Below are positions 17,640-26,645 of a DNA stretch of 64,000 bases, one piece after another. The DNA comes from Betaproteobacteria bacterium. Lineage in GTDB: Bacteria; Pseudomonadota; Gammaproteobacteria; Burkholderiales; UBA6910. The stretch is from positions 53,274 through 117,273 of the forward strand of contig JACPEG010000013.1 in the NCBI GenBank assembly GCA_016183615.1, written 5' to 3'. Numbering within the stretch: the stretch's first letter is position 1; the number at the start of each line of letters is the position of its first letter. The position numbers were made by a program, and so were the translations under genes. The notes beneath the pieces are model-generated. The model was not told the origin of the DNA and searched no databases. It worked only from the letters and a program-made list of their open reading frames with translations.

Positions 17640-18891
17640 ACCCGCGATCCGCGTCAGCAACCTCTCCAAGTGCTACCAGATCTACGACCGGCCCCAGGAC
17701 CGGCTGAAGCAGAGCCTGTGGCGCGGCAGAAAGCAGTTCTACCGGGAGTTCCGGGCGCTGCACGATGTGTCGTTCGAGGTCATGCGCGGCCAGACCGTCG
17801 GTATCGTCGGGCGCAACGGCTCGGGCAAGAGCACGCTGCTGCAGTTGATCGCCGGGACCCTCACCCCCACCTCCGGGAGCGTCGCGGTGGGGGGGCGGAT
17901 CGCGGCGCTGCTGGAGCTGGGCAGCGGCTTCAACCCGGATTTCACCGGGCGCGAAAACGTGTACATGAACGGCGCCATCCTGGGACTGGGCCGCGCGGAA
18001 ATTGACCGCCGTTTCGACGACATCACCGCCTTTGCCGACATCGGCGAGTTCATCGATCAGCCGGTCAAGACCTATTCGAGCGGGATGATGGTGCGCCTGG
18101 CGTTCTCGGTCTCGGTCAATGTCGAGCCCGACATCCTCATCGTCGACGAGGCGCTCGCGGTCGGCGACGCGGCGTTCCAGTTCAAGTGCCTGGAGCGGCT
18201 CGAGCGGCTGACCGCCTCCGGGACCACCCTGCTGTTCGCCTCCCACAGCATGGACATGATCAAGAACTTTTGCGACCACGCCATTTATCTGCGGCAGGGG
18301 GTCAAGAAGGCCTCGGGCTCGCCCGAGGAGATCGGGGAGCTCTACCTGCTCGAGGCGTGGCAGGAACAGACCCGTTCCCAGGCCGGGGAGGAGCGGGTGG
18401 CCCTGAAGCCTTCGCTGAAGGGCGCCGAGGGCATGGCGTTCGGGACCGAGGAGGGACGGGTGCTGCGGGCCGGGTTCGCCGCGGACGGCGGGCTGTTTGC
18501 GGTCTGCGCGCTCGGGCAGCGGATCGCCTTCGAGACCGAGGTCGAATTCCAGGAGTCGGTCGCGAATCCCCACCTGAGCGTGATCGTCCAGGACCGCAGA
18601 ACCCTGCAGGTGGGCGGCCAGACCTTCGCCATCCCGCGCCGGCCGGCGCAGGCGGGCCTGTGCCGCGCCAGCGTGCGCTGCGATTTCGAGGGCCATCTCG
18701 CCGCCGGGCGCTATTTCGTGACGCTGCGGCTGGAGGATCGCCGCGCCCGGGACGTCTTTTACCTCATCGACAAGCAGGTGGGCCTGCTCTCGTTCGAGAT
18801 CGTCGCGCCGGAGCGCAAGCCGTTTCTGGGGCTGGTGGACCTCGGAATCAGCTTCGCCGAGGTGGAGGGGAAGCGGGCCGGATGGGACTGA
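17629..18891 (+). CDS. wzt: ABC transporter ATPase with glycan-binding C-terminal domain
   Basis: The 420-residue product powers glycan export with Wzm. Walker A GRNGSGKST is at 61-69, the signature YSSGM at 149-153, and Walker B ILIVDEAL at 169-176. From about 255 to 415 there is an extra beta-rich domain (RIAFETEVEFQESVANPHLSV, SFEIVAPE) typical of Wzt proteins that recognise a modified non-reducing chain end, as in E. coli O9a and Klebsiella O12. A terminal cap such as a methyl or sulfate group, both available from enzymes nearby, would therefore be a reasonable export signal; that last step is inference. Confidence 0.93.
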   Translation: MSSEPAIRVSNLSKCYQIYDRPQDRLKQSLWRGRKQFYREFRALHDVSFEVMRGQTVGIVGRNGSGKSTLLQLIAGTLTPTSGSVAVGGRIAALLELGSGFNPDFTGRENVYMNGAILGLGRAEIDRRFDDITAFADIGEFIDQPVKTYSSGMMVRLAFSVSVNVEPDILIVDEALAVGDAAFQFKCLERLERLTASGTTLLFASHSMDMIKNFCDHAIYLRQGVKKASGSPEEIGELYLLEAWQEQTRSQAGEERVALKPSLKGAEGMAFGTEEGRVLRAGFAADGGLFAVCALGQRIAFETEVEFQESVANPHLSVIVQDRRTLQVGGQTFAIPRRPAQAGLCRASVRCDFEGHLAAGRYFVTLRLEDRRARDVFYLIDKQVGLLSFEIVAPERKPFLGLVDLGISFAEVEGKRAGWD

Positions 18892-19853
18892 CCGCCCGCG
18901 GCGGAGGCGCCGCCCGCAGCCGGCGCAGCATGCTGTTCTACCGGGACTTCCGCCAGTTCGGCGGCGGGCACCTCAAGGTCTGGGACTATTTTCAGCACGT
19001 GGGCTGCTCGCGCCGGTACGCGCCGTCCATATTTTTTTCCGAAGAGACGCTGTGGGACGACTCCAATCCCTGGCGCGCGCTGCGCGGCGCGGTGCTCGGG
19101 GAGTGGCGGCCGGAGCGCGCCGACAGCCTGTTCGTGGCGGGGGTGGACTGGCTGATGCTGCCCGGGCGCCTGCGCGAATCCTCCGCCGCCCCCATCGTCA
19201 ACCTGGTGCAGGGCATCGGCCACGCTTCTCCGGATGACCCGCGCTTTTCCTTTCTCCGGCACAAGGCCATCCGCATCTGTGTCAGCCCGGAAGTGAAGGC
19301 GGCGCTGGAAGAAACCAAAAGAGTGAACGGCCCGCTGTACCTGATTCCCGACGGCATCGATCTCGGGATCGTGCCGCCGGGCGGGGGGAAGCGCGACATC
19401 GACGTGCTGGTGGCGGGGCTGAAGCGGCCCGGGCTCGCCGCGGAGCTGGAGGCGAGGCTGCGCCGCCCGGGCCTGGGGGTGGTGACGGCGGCGGCGCTGC
19501 TGCCGCGGCCCGAATTCCTCGGACTGCTGGCGCGGGCGCGGATCACGGTATTTCTCCCCACCGAAGCCGAGGGGTTTTATCTGCCGGCGCTGGAGGGAAT
19601 GGCGCTGGGGACCCTGGTGATCTGCCCCGACTGCATCGGCAACCGCTCGTTCTGCCTGAACGGCTACAATTGCTATCGGCCGCAGTCCACGCTTGAAGCC
19701 TTGCTCCAATCCGTGGGGGAAGCCCTGTCGCTTTCTGCGGAGGAAATCGATTCGATGCTCGCGAATGCGCAGCGGACCGCCCGCGGGCACGACATTCTGG
19801 AAGAAAGAAAACGGTTTCTCGACATTCTCGGCAACATCGACCAGCTATGGTGA
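18882..19853 (+). CDS. Glycosyltransferase, GT4-like
   Basis: A 323-residue protein. The C-terminal half carries the donor-binding EX7E-like motif in TEAEGFYLPALEGMALGTLV, with LYLIPDGIDLG and RDIDVLVAGLKRPG before it, as in GT-B enzymes. The N-terminal half (MLFYRDFRQFGGGHLKVWDYF) matches the acceptor domain of this fold. It overlaps the wzt stop by ten bases, and its own end overlaps the next gene by seven, so the four genes from wzm are translationally linked. It likely adds a sugar to the exported glycan. It is shorter than most GT4 enzymes (350-400). Confidence 0.75.
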   Translation: MGLTARGGGAARSRRSMLFYRDFRQFGGGHLKVWDYFQHVGCSRRYAPSIFFSEETLWDDSNPWRALRGAVLGEWRPERADSLFVAGVDWLMLPGRLRESSAAPIVNLVQGIGHASPDDPRFSFLRHKAIRICVSPEVKAALEETKRVNGPLYLIPDGIDLGIVPPGGGKRDIDVLVAGLKRPGLAAELEARLRRPGLGVVTAAALLPRPEFLGLLARARITVFLPTEAEGFYLPALEGMALGTLVICPDCIGNRSFCLNGYNCYRPQSTLEALLQSVGEALSLSAEEIDSMLANAQRTARGHDILEERKRFLDILGNIDQLW

Positions 19854-20695
19854 GCCAGGCCAACCCCGACGACGTGATCCTGACCGGCCTTCCGCGGTCG
19901 GGAACCACCCTCACCTGCCACCTCCTGAACCGGCTTCCCGGCGCCGTGGCGCTGCACGAGCCGATGAACCTGGAGCAGCTCGTCGGACTGGACCCGGCCC
20001 GGCGCATGGACCACATCGCGGCCTTCTTTTCGGCGCAGCGGGCCTCCCTCCTGGCTCACGGCACCGCCGCCGGCAAATCCGTCGGCGGGCGTTCGATCCA
20101 CAATTCGTTCGCGGACCAAGCCTCGCCGCAGGGGTTGCGCCAGACCATCATCGATACCTTCTCGGTCACGGTGGACAAGCCGCTGGCTCCGGATTTTCTC
20201 CTCGCCATCAAGCATCCCAACGCCTTCACCGCCCTGCTCGAGCCCCTGGCCGCGCGCTTCCGCTGCTTCGCGGTGATCCGCAATCCCCTGAGCGTCCTCG
20301 GCTCCTGGAACAGCACCGCCGTCCCGGTGCGGGAAGGGCGCGCGCCCTTCGCCGAGGCCTTCGACCGCAAGCTCGCGGAGCGGCTGGCGGCGGAACCGGA
20401 CCGGCTCGCGCGCCAGCTCATCCTCGTTTCCTGGTATTTCGAAAAATACCGGACGCTGCTCCCGGACAGCCACATCCTGCGCTACGAGGACATCGTCGCT
20501 TCCGGCGGCCGGGCGCTGGCCCCCGTCACCGCGGGCGCCCTGGACCTGCACGAGGACCTGCAAAGCAAGAACCGCAGCGCGCTGTATGACGGGAAACTGA
20601 TCCGCGAGGTGGCGGACCGCCTGCTAGGCGGAGACGGGGCGTGGCGGGATTTTTATTCACCGCAGCAGGTGGAAGAATTATCGAGGGGCGGATAG
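19847..20695 (+). CDS. Sulfotransferase family protein
   Basis: A 282-residue enzyme with the PAPS-binding loop LTGLPRSGTTLTCHLL at 12-27 and the 3'-phosphate-binding segment CFAVIRNPLSVLGSW at about 141-155. RYEDIVASGG near the end is the usual third conserved block. Start overlaps the previous gene, linking it with the export operon. It presumably sulfates the glycan exported by Wzm/Wzt, before export because PAPS is cytoplasmic. Confidence 0.85.
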   Translation: MVSQANPDDVILTGLPRSGTTLTCHLLNRLPGAVALHEPMNLEQLVGLDPARRMDHIAAFFSAQRASLLAHGTAAGKSVGGRSIHNSFADQASPQGLRQTIIDTFSVTVDKPLAPDFLLAIKHPNAFTALLEPLAARFRCFAVIRNPLSVLGSWNSTAVPVREGRAPFAEAFDRKLAERLAAEPDRLARQLILVSWYFEKYRTLLPDSHILRYEDIVASGGRALAPVTAGALDLHEDLQSKNRSALYDGKLIREVADRLLGGDGAWRDFYSPQQVEELSRGG

Positions 20696-20696
20696 G

Positions 20697-21285
20697 TTGA
20701 ATTGGCGGAACCCGCGTTCGCGGTTCGGGGTTGGCGGAACCCGCTCCGCGGTTCCGCCCTACGTGGTTTCGCCCAACGCAACCATCGGTCGTAGGGCGGA
20801 AGGGCAACGCCCGTTCCGCCGGTCCGGATCGGCAACGCCGGTTGCGCCGGTGAATGATGTGGCGGAACCCGCATTCGCGGTTCCGCCTTACGCGGTTCCG
20901 ACCAATGCAACCATCGGTCGTAGGGCGGAAGGGCAACGCCCGTTCCGCCGGTCCGGATCGGCGACGCTGGTTGCGCCGGTGAATGATGTGGCGGAACCCG
21001 CATTCGCGGTTCCGCCCTACGTGGTTCCGACCAATGCAACCATCGGTCGTAGGGCGGAAGGGCAACGCCCGTTCCGCCGGTCCGGATCGGCGACGCCGGT
21101 TGCGCCGGTGAATGATGTGGCGGAACCCGCATTCGCGGTTCCGCCCTACGCGGTTCCGACCAATGCAACCATCGGTCGTAGGGCGGAAGGGCAACGCCCG
21201 TTCCGCCGGTCCGGATCGGCGACGCCGGTTGCGCCGGTCGGGAACGGCGACGTCCGTTGCGCTGGTCGGGAACGCTTATTTTACT
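20697..21285. repeat. REP cluster with 129-bp tandem repeats
   Basis: The unit runs GTAG-hairpin (GGCGGAA stem), then a GGCGCAA-type half, then an inverted GGCGGAA hairpin and a CCAATGCAACCATCGGTC linker. Unit starts at 20791, 20920, 21049 and 21178 are exactly 129 bases apart; the last copy is partial. Copies differ by few bases, indicating recent tandem duplication or gene conversion. One inverted foot reads CCTTACG instead of CCCTACG. The next gene starts immediately after the cluster. Confidence 0.9.
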
Positions 21286-21286
21286 G

Positions 21287-22048
21287 ATGACACCCATGCC
21301 ATCGCTGGAACGTTTCGAACCGGAGCAGCCCGCGGGCGGCGACGCCCCGGGCGGCTTCGAGGGCGGCCTCGCCGCCACGACATCGCCGGTGGCGATGGAT
21401 CTGGCCGCGGACAGCCGCACCCTGCTGGTCGCCTTCGGCGGTATCGCCGGCGCCCTGGGCATGCCGCCGTTCGAGTTCTTCAATCTCTGCCGCGAGGTCG
21501 ACACCAAGAAGATCTTCGTGCGGGACCTGAGACAGGCCTGGTATCACCAGGGGCTGCCCGGGATCGCGGACGACATCGGGGGCATCGCCGCCTTCCTGCG
21601 GGAGAAAATCGCCGGTGCGGGCGTGGACCGGGTGGTGCTGGTGGGCAACTCCATGGGGGGATATGCCGCGATCGTGTTCGGCCTGCTGCTGGAGGCCGAC
21701 GAGGTGCACGCCTTCGGGCCCCAGACCTTCATCGACCGGCTGAACCGGCTCTGGCACCGCGACGCCCGCTGGCCGGAGCAGATGCGGCGGGTGCACCGCG
21801 CCCGCGGCGGCAGGAAATATTTCGATTTGAAAAAGCTGCTTCAGGCCAGGCGCGGCTCCCGCTGCCGGATCAACGTCTACTACAGCCCGGCGCACCCGCT
21901 GGACAAGCGGCACGCGGAACGGCTGGGAAATTTCCCCAACGTGAGCCTTCACCCGTTCGCCGAGGGCGGGCACGTGGTCATCCGGCACCTCCGGGACAGC
22001 GGGGCATTGAAGCGCATCATCCTCGGTTCCCTGCGCCGTGGCTCCTGA
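21287..22048 (+). CDS. Alpha/beta-hydrolase-fold protein
   Basis: A 253-residue protein with a nucleophile elbow VVLVGNSMGGYAAIV (Ser122), a preceding beta-strand TLLVAFGGIAG, and a late FAEGGHVVIRHL that may supply the catalytic His. Proteins of this type occur in polysaccharide clusters, where they may remove or transfer acyl groups, but the substrate is unknown. Start could also be the ATG at 21296. It lies right after a repeat cluster and 67 bases ahead of a GT2 gene, without overlap, so its transcription may be separate from wzm/wzt. Confidence 0.7.
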   Translation: MTPMPSLERFEPEQPAGGDAPGGFEGGLAATTSPVAMDLAADSRTLLVAFGGIAGALGMPPFEFFNLCREVDTKKIFVRDLRQAWYHQGLPGIADDIGGIAAFLREKIAGAGVDRVVLVGNSMGGYAAIVFGLLLEADEVHAFGPQTFIDRLNRLWHRDARWPEQMRRVHRARGGRKYFDLKKLLQARRGSRCRINVYYSPAHPLDKRHAERLGNFPNVSLHPFAEGGHVVIRHLRDSGALKRIILGSLRRGS

Positions 22049-22115
22049 CGGGCGGCAGGGTGGCGTGTAAGCTTGCCACGCCGTTTTACGAATCTCGATA
22101 AAAGAATACCGGCCA

Positions 22116-22910
22116 ATGCGCCTGTCCATCATCATCCCGACGCGCCTCGCCCGCCATCCGCTGACGGGGCGCTATTACCTGGAACGGGCGCTGCGCTCCG
22201 TCGCGGGGCAGAATGCGCTCAAGGCGGCCAGCGCCCCACAGGTCGAGATCATCGTCGGCACCGACGCCGGCGCGGACCTCCCGCCGGAAGCGGTGTCCCG
22301 CGCGCCCTGCCGCGTGATTCACGCCGCGGGCGCCCAAAGCCAGACGGCCGCGATCAATGCCGCGCTGGCGAAAGCCTCGGGCGAGGTGATCGCGTTTCTC
22401 GAGGACGACGACTTCTGGGCCCCGCGCTATCTCGCGGTTGCGCTGAAGCGGCTCGGCCAGTACCCCTTCGTCTCGTCCAACCAGGCCGAGGTGTTTCCGG
22501 AGGGCCTGTTCTTCCGGCTCAACGACTTTCCCACACCCTCGGGCTGGATCATGCGGCGCAAGGTGCTGGAGCGCATCGGGGGATTCGACGACGAATACCG
22601 CTACCACCTCGACAACGAATGGCTGGGCCGGCTGAACCAGGCCCGCGTCCCGCGCCTGCACCTGATCGAGAGCCGGATTCCGCTGGAACCGGAGTACCTC
22701 GCCCGCTATCGCCCCCACCTTGCGCATTACCTGGAAATCACCGCGGGCCGGGGCGCGCTGGCGCTCAACGGCGGGCCCCATCCCCTGGTCACGCGCACCC
22801 TCAATCCCCGGGGCGGAATGGCCCGGCTCTCCCTGCGCGGCGACGCCAAGGCCCGCAGCAACCGGGAATATGAGCTCATCCGCCGGCGCTTCGGCAACAT
22901 TCCCACCTGA
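22116..22910 (+). CDS. GT2 glycosyltransferase
   Basis: The 264-residue product begins with MRLSIIIPTRLAR, the first strand of the GT-A fold, followed by VEIIVGTDAG, the metal-binding motif AFLEDDDFWAP, and GWIMRRKVLERIGGFDDEYRYHLDNEW, the acceptor/catalytic-base region. It is short for the family but complete. It ends eight bases before the next glycosyltransferase gene, with which it probably forms a two-gene unit. Confidence 0.82.
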   Translation: MRLSIIIPTRLARHPLTGRYYLERALRSVAGQNALKAASAPQVEIIVGTDAGADLPPEAVSRAPCRVIHAAGAQSQTAAINAALAKASGEVIAFLEDDDFWAPRYLAVALKRLGQYPFVSSNQAEVFPEGLFFRLNDFPTPSGWIMRRKVLERIGGFDDEYRYHLDNEWLGRLNQARVPRLHLIESRIPLEPEYLARYRPHLAHYLEITAGRGALALNGGPHPLVTRTLNPRGGMARLSLRGDAKARSNREYELIRRRFGNIPT

Positions 22911-22917
22911 CGCCGCC

Positions 22918-24063
22918 ATGGATCTCATCGTCGAGGGCTGGAGGTTCGTTCCCCATTCCTACTCGATCGTCAATTCCTTCCAGATGCTTGAGCTGCTGAA
23001 GCGCCCGGGCATCCGGCTGTTTCACCGCGACCGGTTCTTCCGCAAGCGCTGGAAGCAGGTTTCCGGAATGTTTGCGCCGGAGCAGGAAGCCCTGCTGCGG
23101 GCGGTCCCCGCCCCCGGCGCGGACCAGGCCGGCGACGTCACCCTGCGCATGTACGGGCCGTTCGATTTCGGGGAATCCCGCTCCCGGCGCACCGGCGTGT
23201 TCGCGGCGACCGAATGGGGCAGGATCAGCGGCGCGATGCTGCAACACATGAAGCGCGACGCGGAGGGAAGGCCCGTCATCGCTCCCGGGGTGGTGGTGGT
23301 CACGCCCTCGCGCTGGTCCCTGGAGGGACTGGTCCACAGCGGCATCGACCGGGACGCGATCCGCGTCGTCCCCCACGGCGTGGACCCGGAGATCTTCCGG
23401 CCGGCCAGCGACGACCGGCGCGAGGCGCTGCGGCGGCGGCTGCGCCTCGACGGGCGCTTCACCTTCCTCAACGTCGGCCTGATGAGCAACCGCAAGGGCA
23501 TCGGGATTCTGCTCAAGGCCTTCTCCCGCGTCATCCAGCGCCATCCCGATTGCCGGCTCGTCCTCAAGGGCCGCGAGGCCATGTACGGCTCGCGCGAGTC
23601 CGTGGCCGAGTGCGCCCGCGCCGTCCTCACCCCGGCCGAGACGGGGCCGGTGATGTCACGCTGCGTTTATATCGGTCGCACCATGTCCTTTGCCCGGGTC
23701 GCCGCCCTGTACCGGGCCGCCGACGCCTATGTCGCGCCCTATGTGGCCGAGGGATTCAACATGCCCGTGCTGGAGGCGGGCGCCTGCGGACTGCCGGTGA
23801 TCTGCACCCGCGGCGGCCCCACCGACGACTTCACCGCGGCGGATTTCGCGCTGCATATCGAAAGCCGCCGGCAGTCCATGGTCATCGAGGGCGAGGAGCG
23901 GGACTTCCTGGCCCCGGACCTCGACCACCTCACCAGCCTGATGCTCGAAGTGGTCGAAAACCCGTCCCTCATTGCCCGCGCCCGCTGCGAGGGCCCGCCG
24001 TTCGTCCACGGCCGCTTCACCTGGAAGCACGTGGTGGATCGCCTGCTGGCCGCCGTCGCGTAG
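22918..24063 (+). CDS. GT4 glycosyltransferase
   Basis: A 381-residue GT-B enzyme. N-terminal motif VEGWRFVPHSYSIVNSFQML; central VTPSRWSLEGLVHSGID and RVVPHGVDPEIFRP; then FLNVGLMSNRKGIGILLKAF and the EX7E-type donor site AEGFNMPVLEAGACGLPVI. The retaining GT4 fold is clear, sugar specificity is not. The stop codon TAG at 24061-24063 lies within the GTAG foot of a REP element, so the repeat defines the C-terminus (LLAAVA). Confidence 0.85.
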   Translation: MDLIVEGWRFVPHSYSIVNSFQMLELLKRPGIRLFHRDRFFRKRWKQVSGMFAPEQEALLRAVPAPGADQAGDVTLRMYGPFDFGESRSRRTGVFAATEWGRISGAMLQHMKRDAEGRPVIAPGVVVVTPSRWSLEGLVHSGIDRDAIRVVPHGVDPEIFRPASDDRREALRRRLRLDGRFTFLNVGLMSNRKGIGILLKAFSRVIQRHPDCRLVLKGREAMYGSRESVAECARAVLTPAETGPVMSRCVYIGRTMSFARVAALYRAADAYVAPYVAEGFNMPVLEAGACGLPVICTRGGPTDDFTAADFALHIESRRQSMVIEGEERDFLAPDLDHLTSLMLEVVENPSLIARARCEGPPFVHGRFTWKHVVDRLLAAVA

Positions 24064-24540
24064 GGCGGAACCGCGAACGCGGGTTCCGCCAAATCCACCG
24101 CGAATACGGGTTCCATCAAATGATTCGACCGGCGGAACGGGCGTTGCCCTTCCGCCCTACGGGGGACAATCGAACACGCGCGAAATTGCCGGAGCCGTGG
24201 ACCGGCGGAACGGGCGTTGCCCTTCCGCCCTACGGGGGACAATCGAACACGCGCGAAATTGCCGGGGCCGTGGACCGGCGGAACGGGCGTTGCCCTTCCG
24301 CCCCACGGTGGACGATCGAACACGCGCGAAATTGCCGGAGCCGTGGACCGGCGGAACGGGCGTTGCCCTTCCGCCCTACGGTGGACAATCGAACACGCGC
24401 GAAATTGCCGGAGCCGTGGACCGGCGGAACCGCGCAGCGGGTTCCGCCAGGAATCCCCACATCGAGGCACCCCGGGTAGGGCGGAACCGCGCAGCGGGTT
24501 CCGCCGGTCCACGAACCGCGAACGCGGGTTCCGCCAAAGC
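24061..24540. repeat. REP cluster with 73-bp tandem repeats
   Basis: Units begin with ACCGGCGGAACGGG at 24128, 24201, 24274, 24347 and 24420, exactly 73 bases apart. Each joins one inverted REP hairpin to a constant spacer (GACAATCGAACACGCGCG, then AAATTGCCGGAGCCGTGG). One copy has a CCCCACGG foot and a GACGATCG spacer. Flanking single hairpins lie at 24061 and 24478. Not a CRISPR array: the spacers are the same. Confidence 0.9.
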
Positions 24541-24560
24541 GCCAGGCGAGCCGGCTCCCG

Positions 24561-25394
24561 TCAGGGCAGCCAGTTCCCGGTGATCTCCAGCATCTTGCGC
24601 TTGTTGTCGAGCCCCACCGTGAAATTGGCGTGGAATATCGCGTGCTGGATGCGGGCGTCGAACAATTTCCCCAGTTCGGGATCCTGCCGCGTGAAAAACC
24701 GCGCCAGCAGGCCGTTGGGGAACACTGCCTCCGACAGCGGAAAGATATTTTTCATCAGCTTGAGGTTACGCGACACCAGCGCGTTGAATACCTGCTGGTC
24801 GTGAATCTCCGGCTTGGCCTTCAGCATCGTCATGTGAACCTTCACCAGGCTCTGCAGCAGGGCATGGGTGAAGGGCGAGTTCCGGAGGCTCATGAACCCG
24901 GTGCAGAAGTGCGGGGGAAACGTCGGCTGGCATTCGGTCTGCAGCGCCACGTCGAACACCTTGGCGATGCTGAGCAGCAGCGGAATCGGGTTCCTGCGCC
25001 ACGCGATATCCACGTCGGTGTAGATCACCTGCTTCGCGCCGGCCTCCATCAGCCACTGTATCGCCTTCCACTTGTTGAAGGTGAAGCGGCCGAAGTCGGC
25101 GGTGCCGTAGTCGGAGTAGGCCTCGCCATTGGCCGGTTCCCGGGATTCGACCACGTCCTCCAGGACCAGCAGCTTCGACGGTCCCAGCACCGGGAACAGC
25201 GGCTCGATCTCCGGTTTCGCGGCGGCGGAGCAGAACAGGCAGATGCTCTGCGGCGGAACGCCCACCCGCCGGAGGCTCTTCAGGGTGTTGGCGGTGAACT
25301 GGTTCAATCCCCCCGATATGACCAGCAGCACGACGAACGGCGCCCCCGCAAAGGCGGCCTTGGGATCGGGTGCCGGCTCGCGGCTTTCAATCAT
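24561..25394 (-). CDS. GT77-like nucleotide-diphospho-sugar transferase
   Basis: A 277-residue protein. The fold signature is FNKWKAIQWLMEAGAKQVIYTDVDIAWRRNP, in which TDVD (126-129) is the metal-binding DXD; the late NALVSRNL and IFHANFTVG fit the Nucleotid_trans family seen in plant and algal GT77 enzymes. N-terminal FVVLLVISGGLNQF is the first beta-strand rather than a signal peptide. It stands alone between two REP clusters. Donor sugar is unknown; GT77 members often use UDP-xylose, arabinose or galactose, and UDP-xylose could be supplied by the decarboxylase at 27624-28565. Confidence 0.72.
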   Translation of the reverse strand: MIESREPAPDPKAAFAGAPFVVLLVISGGLNQFTANTLKSLRRVGVPPQSICLFCSAAAKPEIEPLFPVLGPSKLLVLEDVVESREPANGEAYSDYGTADFGRFTFNKWKAIQWLMEAGAKQVIYTDVDIAWRRNPIPLLLSIAKVFDVALQTECQPTFPPHFCTGFMSLRNSPFTHALLQSLVKVHMTMLKAKPEIHDQQVFNALVSRNLKLMKNIFPLSEAVFPNGLLARFFTRQDPELGKLFDARIQHAIFHANFTVGLDNKRKMLEITGNWLP

Positions 25395-25429
25395 GGCAAT
25401 CTCCTCTCAAGCTTCGGCCAAATGATTCG

Positions 25430-25709
25430 GACCGGTGCAACCGGCGTTGCCGTTGTGCCCTGCGTCAACGCCCACCGGCGGAACGGGCGTTGCCCTTCCG
25501 CCCTACGGCCGCATCGCGTAGGGCGAAACCGCGAAGCGGGTTCGGCCAGGAATCCCCACGTCGACGTACCCCGCGTAGGGCGGAACCGCGCAGCGGGTTC
25601 CGCCGGTCCACGAACCACGCCGCGGGTTCCGCCGGTCCACGAACCACGCCGCGGGTTCCGCCGAATGACCCGACCGGCGCAACCGGCGTTGCCGTTGCGC
25701 CCTGCGAAA
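25430..25709. repeat. REP cluster
   Basis: Mixed GGCGGAA and GGCGCAA hairpins in both orientations with two 29-base tandem half-copies near 25601-25660 (GGTCCACGAACCACGCCGCG). No gene. The clusters on both sides isolate the GT77 gene and the broken sulfotransferase gene from each other. Confidence 0.85.
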
Positions 25710-26465
25710 TCATCCATAACCGAACAACTCCACGAAGTTTCCGAATTTCGCCCGATACGCCTTTTCGATGTCCTCGCCGATGCCCGCCAGGGACTGTCCC
25801 ATTTTTCCATCCCCGACAAAGGGCTCATCGCCCTTGGATCCGAAGAACAGGCTGGCGCGGCCCTGTTTCCTGTCTTCGATCTCCGCTTCGCGGGCCCGTT
25901 CGAGCGCGCAACGCTCGACCGCCATCCGGATCTTCGAATCATCCGGCTTCAATCCCAGGAAGCGCACCATGCGTTTCAGCGTATTCGGCGTGTCGGACCG
26001 CAAGTCCTCATACCTTACGAAAAGATGCGGCATCCTGGGCGTCGCGGCCATCCAGCTTGCAAGGTGCTCAGGCCAGCTCCCCAATCCCATTTCCCGCCAG
26101 CGCGGCACCCCCATGTTGCTGATGAACGCCCTCGAAAACTTCTCCAGCCGGCCCTCGGAGGCGGCCCCGAGGTATCGCGCGTTGCTCAGCAGGACATCCC
26201 GGGGATCGCGCAGGACGTAGATGAAGCCCGCCGTTTCTCTCGCGTGGGGATGCTAGCCCGAAAAGCAAAAATGGGTTTTCACGATTCCCGCCTTGTCGCC
26301 CATCGCGGGCAGCTTGGATTTCTGGGCCAGGATGACAGGGATATCGGGTATTCGCCGCCCCACCACGGCGCTTCTTTCCGCCGGGCCGAACAGGTAATCG
26401 TGCAGCAGCATGCGCGCGAAAGTGTTGCCGGACTTGGGATACGACGCAAGCCAAACGACCTTCAT
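25710..26465 (-). pseudogene. Sulfotransferase interrupted by one in-frame amber codon
   Basis: MKVVWLASYPKSGNTFARML (1-20) carries the PAPS loop PKSGNT. The frame proceeds through KTHFCFSG to a TAG at 26253-26255 (codon 71), then continues in the same frame as HPHARETAGFIYVLRDPRDV (the 3'-phosphate site), LFVRYEDLRSD and a normal end LFGYG, about 251 residues overall. This is the usual length for the short bacterial P-loop sulfotransferases. There is no frameshift or other defect. Either a recent nonsense mutation, a sequencing error, or readthrough; a downstream ATG at 26114 would give only a C-terminal fragment without the PAPS loop. Confidence 0.8.
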
Positions 26466-26489
26466 GCCAGCTCCCTGGAAAATGACTTG

Positions 26490-26645
26490 CCGGCCGGCGC
26501 AACCGGCGTTGCCGTTGCGCCCTACGGCCACACGACACGTAGGGCGGAAACGCGTAGTGGGTTCCGCCAGATTATCCCAACCACGAATGCGGATTCTGCC
26601 GAATGACCCAACCGGCGCAACCGGCGTTGCCGTTGCGCCTACCTG
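26490..26645. repeat. REP cluster
   Basis: GGCGCAA-type and GGCGGAA-type hairpins. The right-hand element carries a shortened foot GTAGG, whose TAG (complement of 26639-26641) ends the O-methyltransferase gene. Confidence 0.8.

Noticed and set aside
20791..21240. Possible CRISPR or integron attC array
   Set aside because: 129-bp units consist of REP hairpins with constant linkers; no integrase gene and no attC core sites.
24128..24440. Possible CRISPR array
   Set aside because: Repeat-to-repeat distance is constant but the spacers are identical, and no cas gene is present; these are REP tandem copies.
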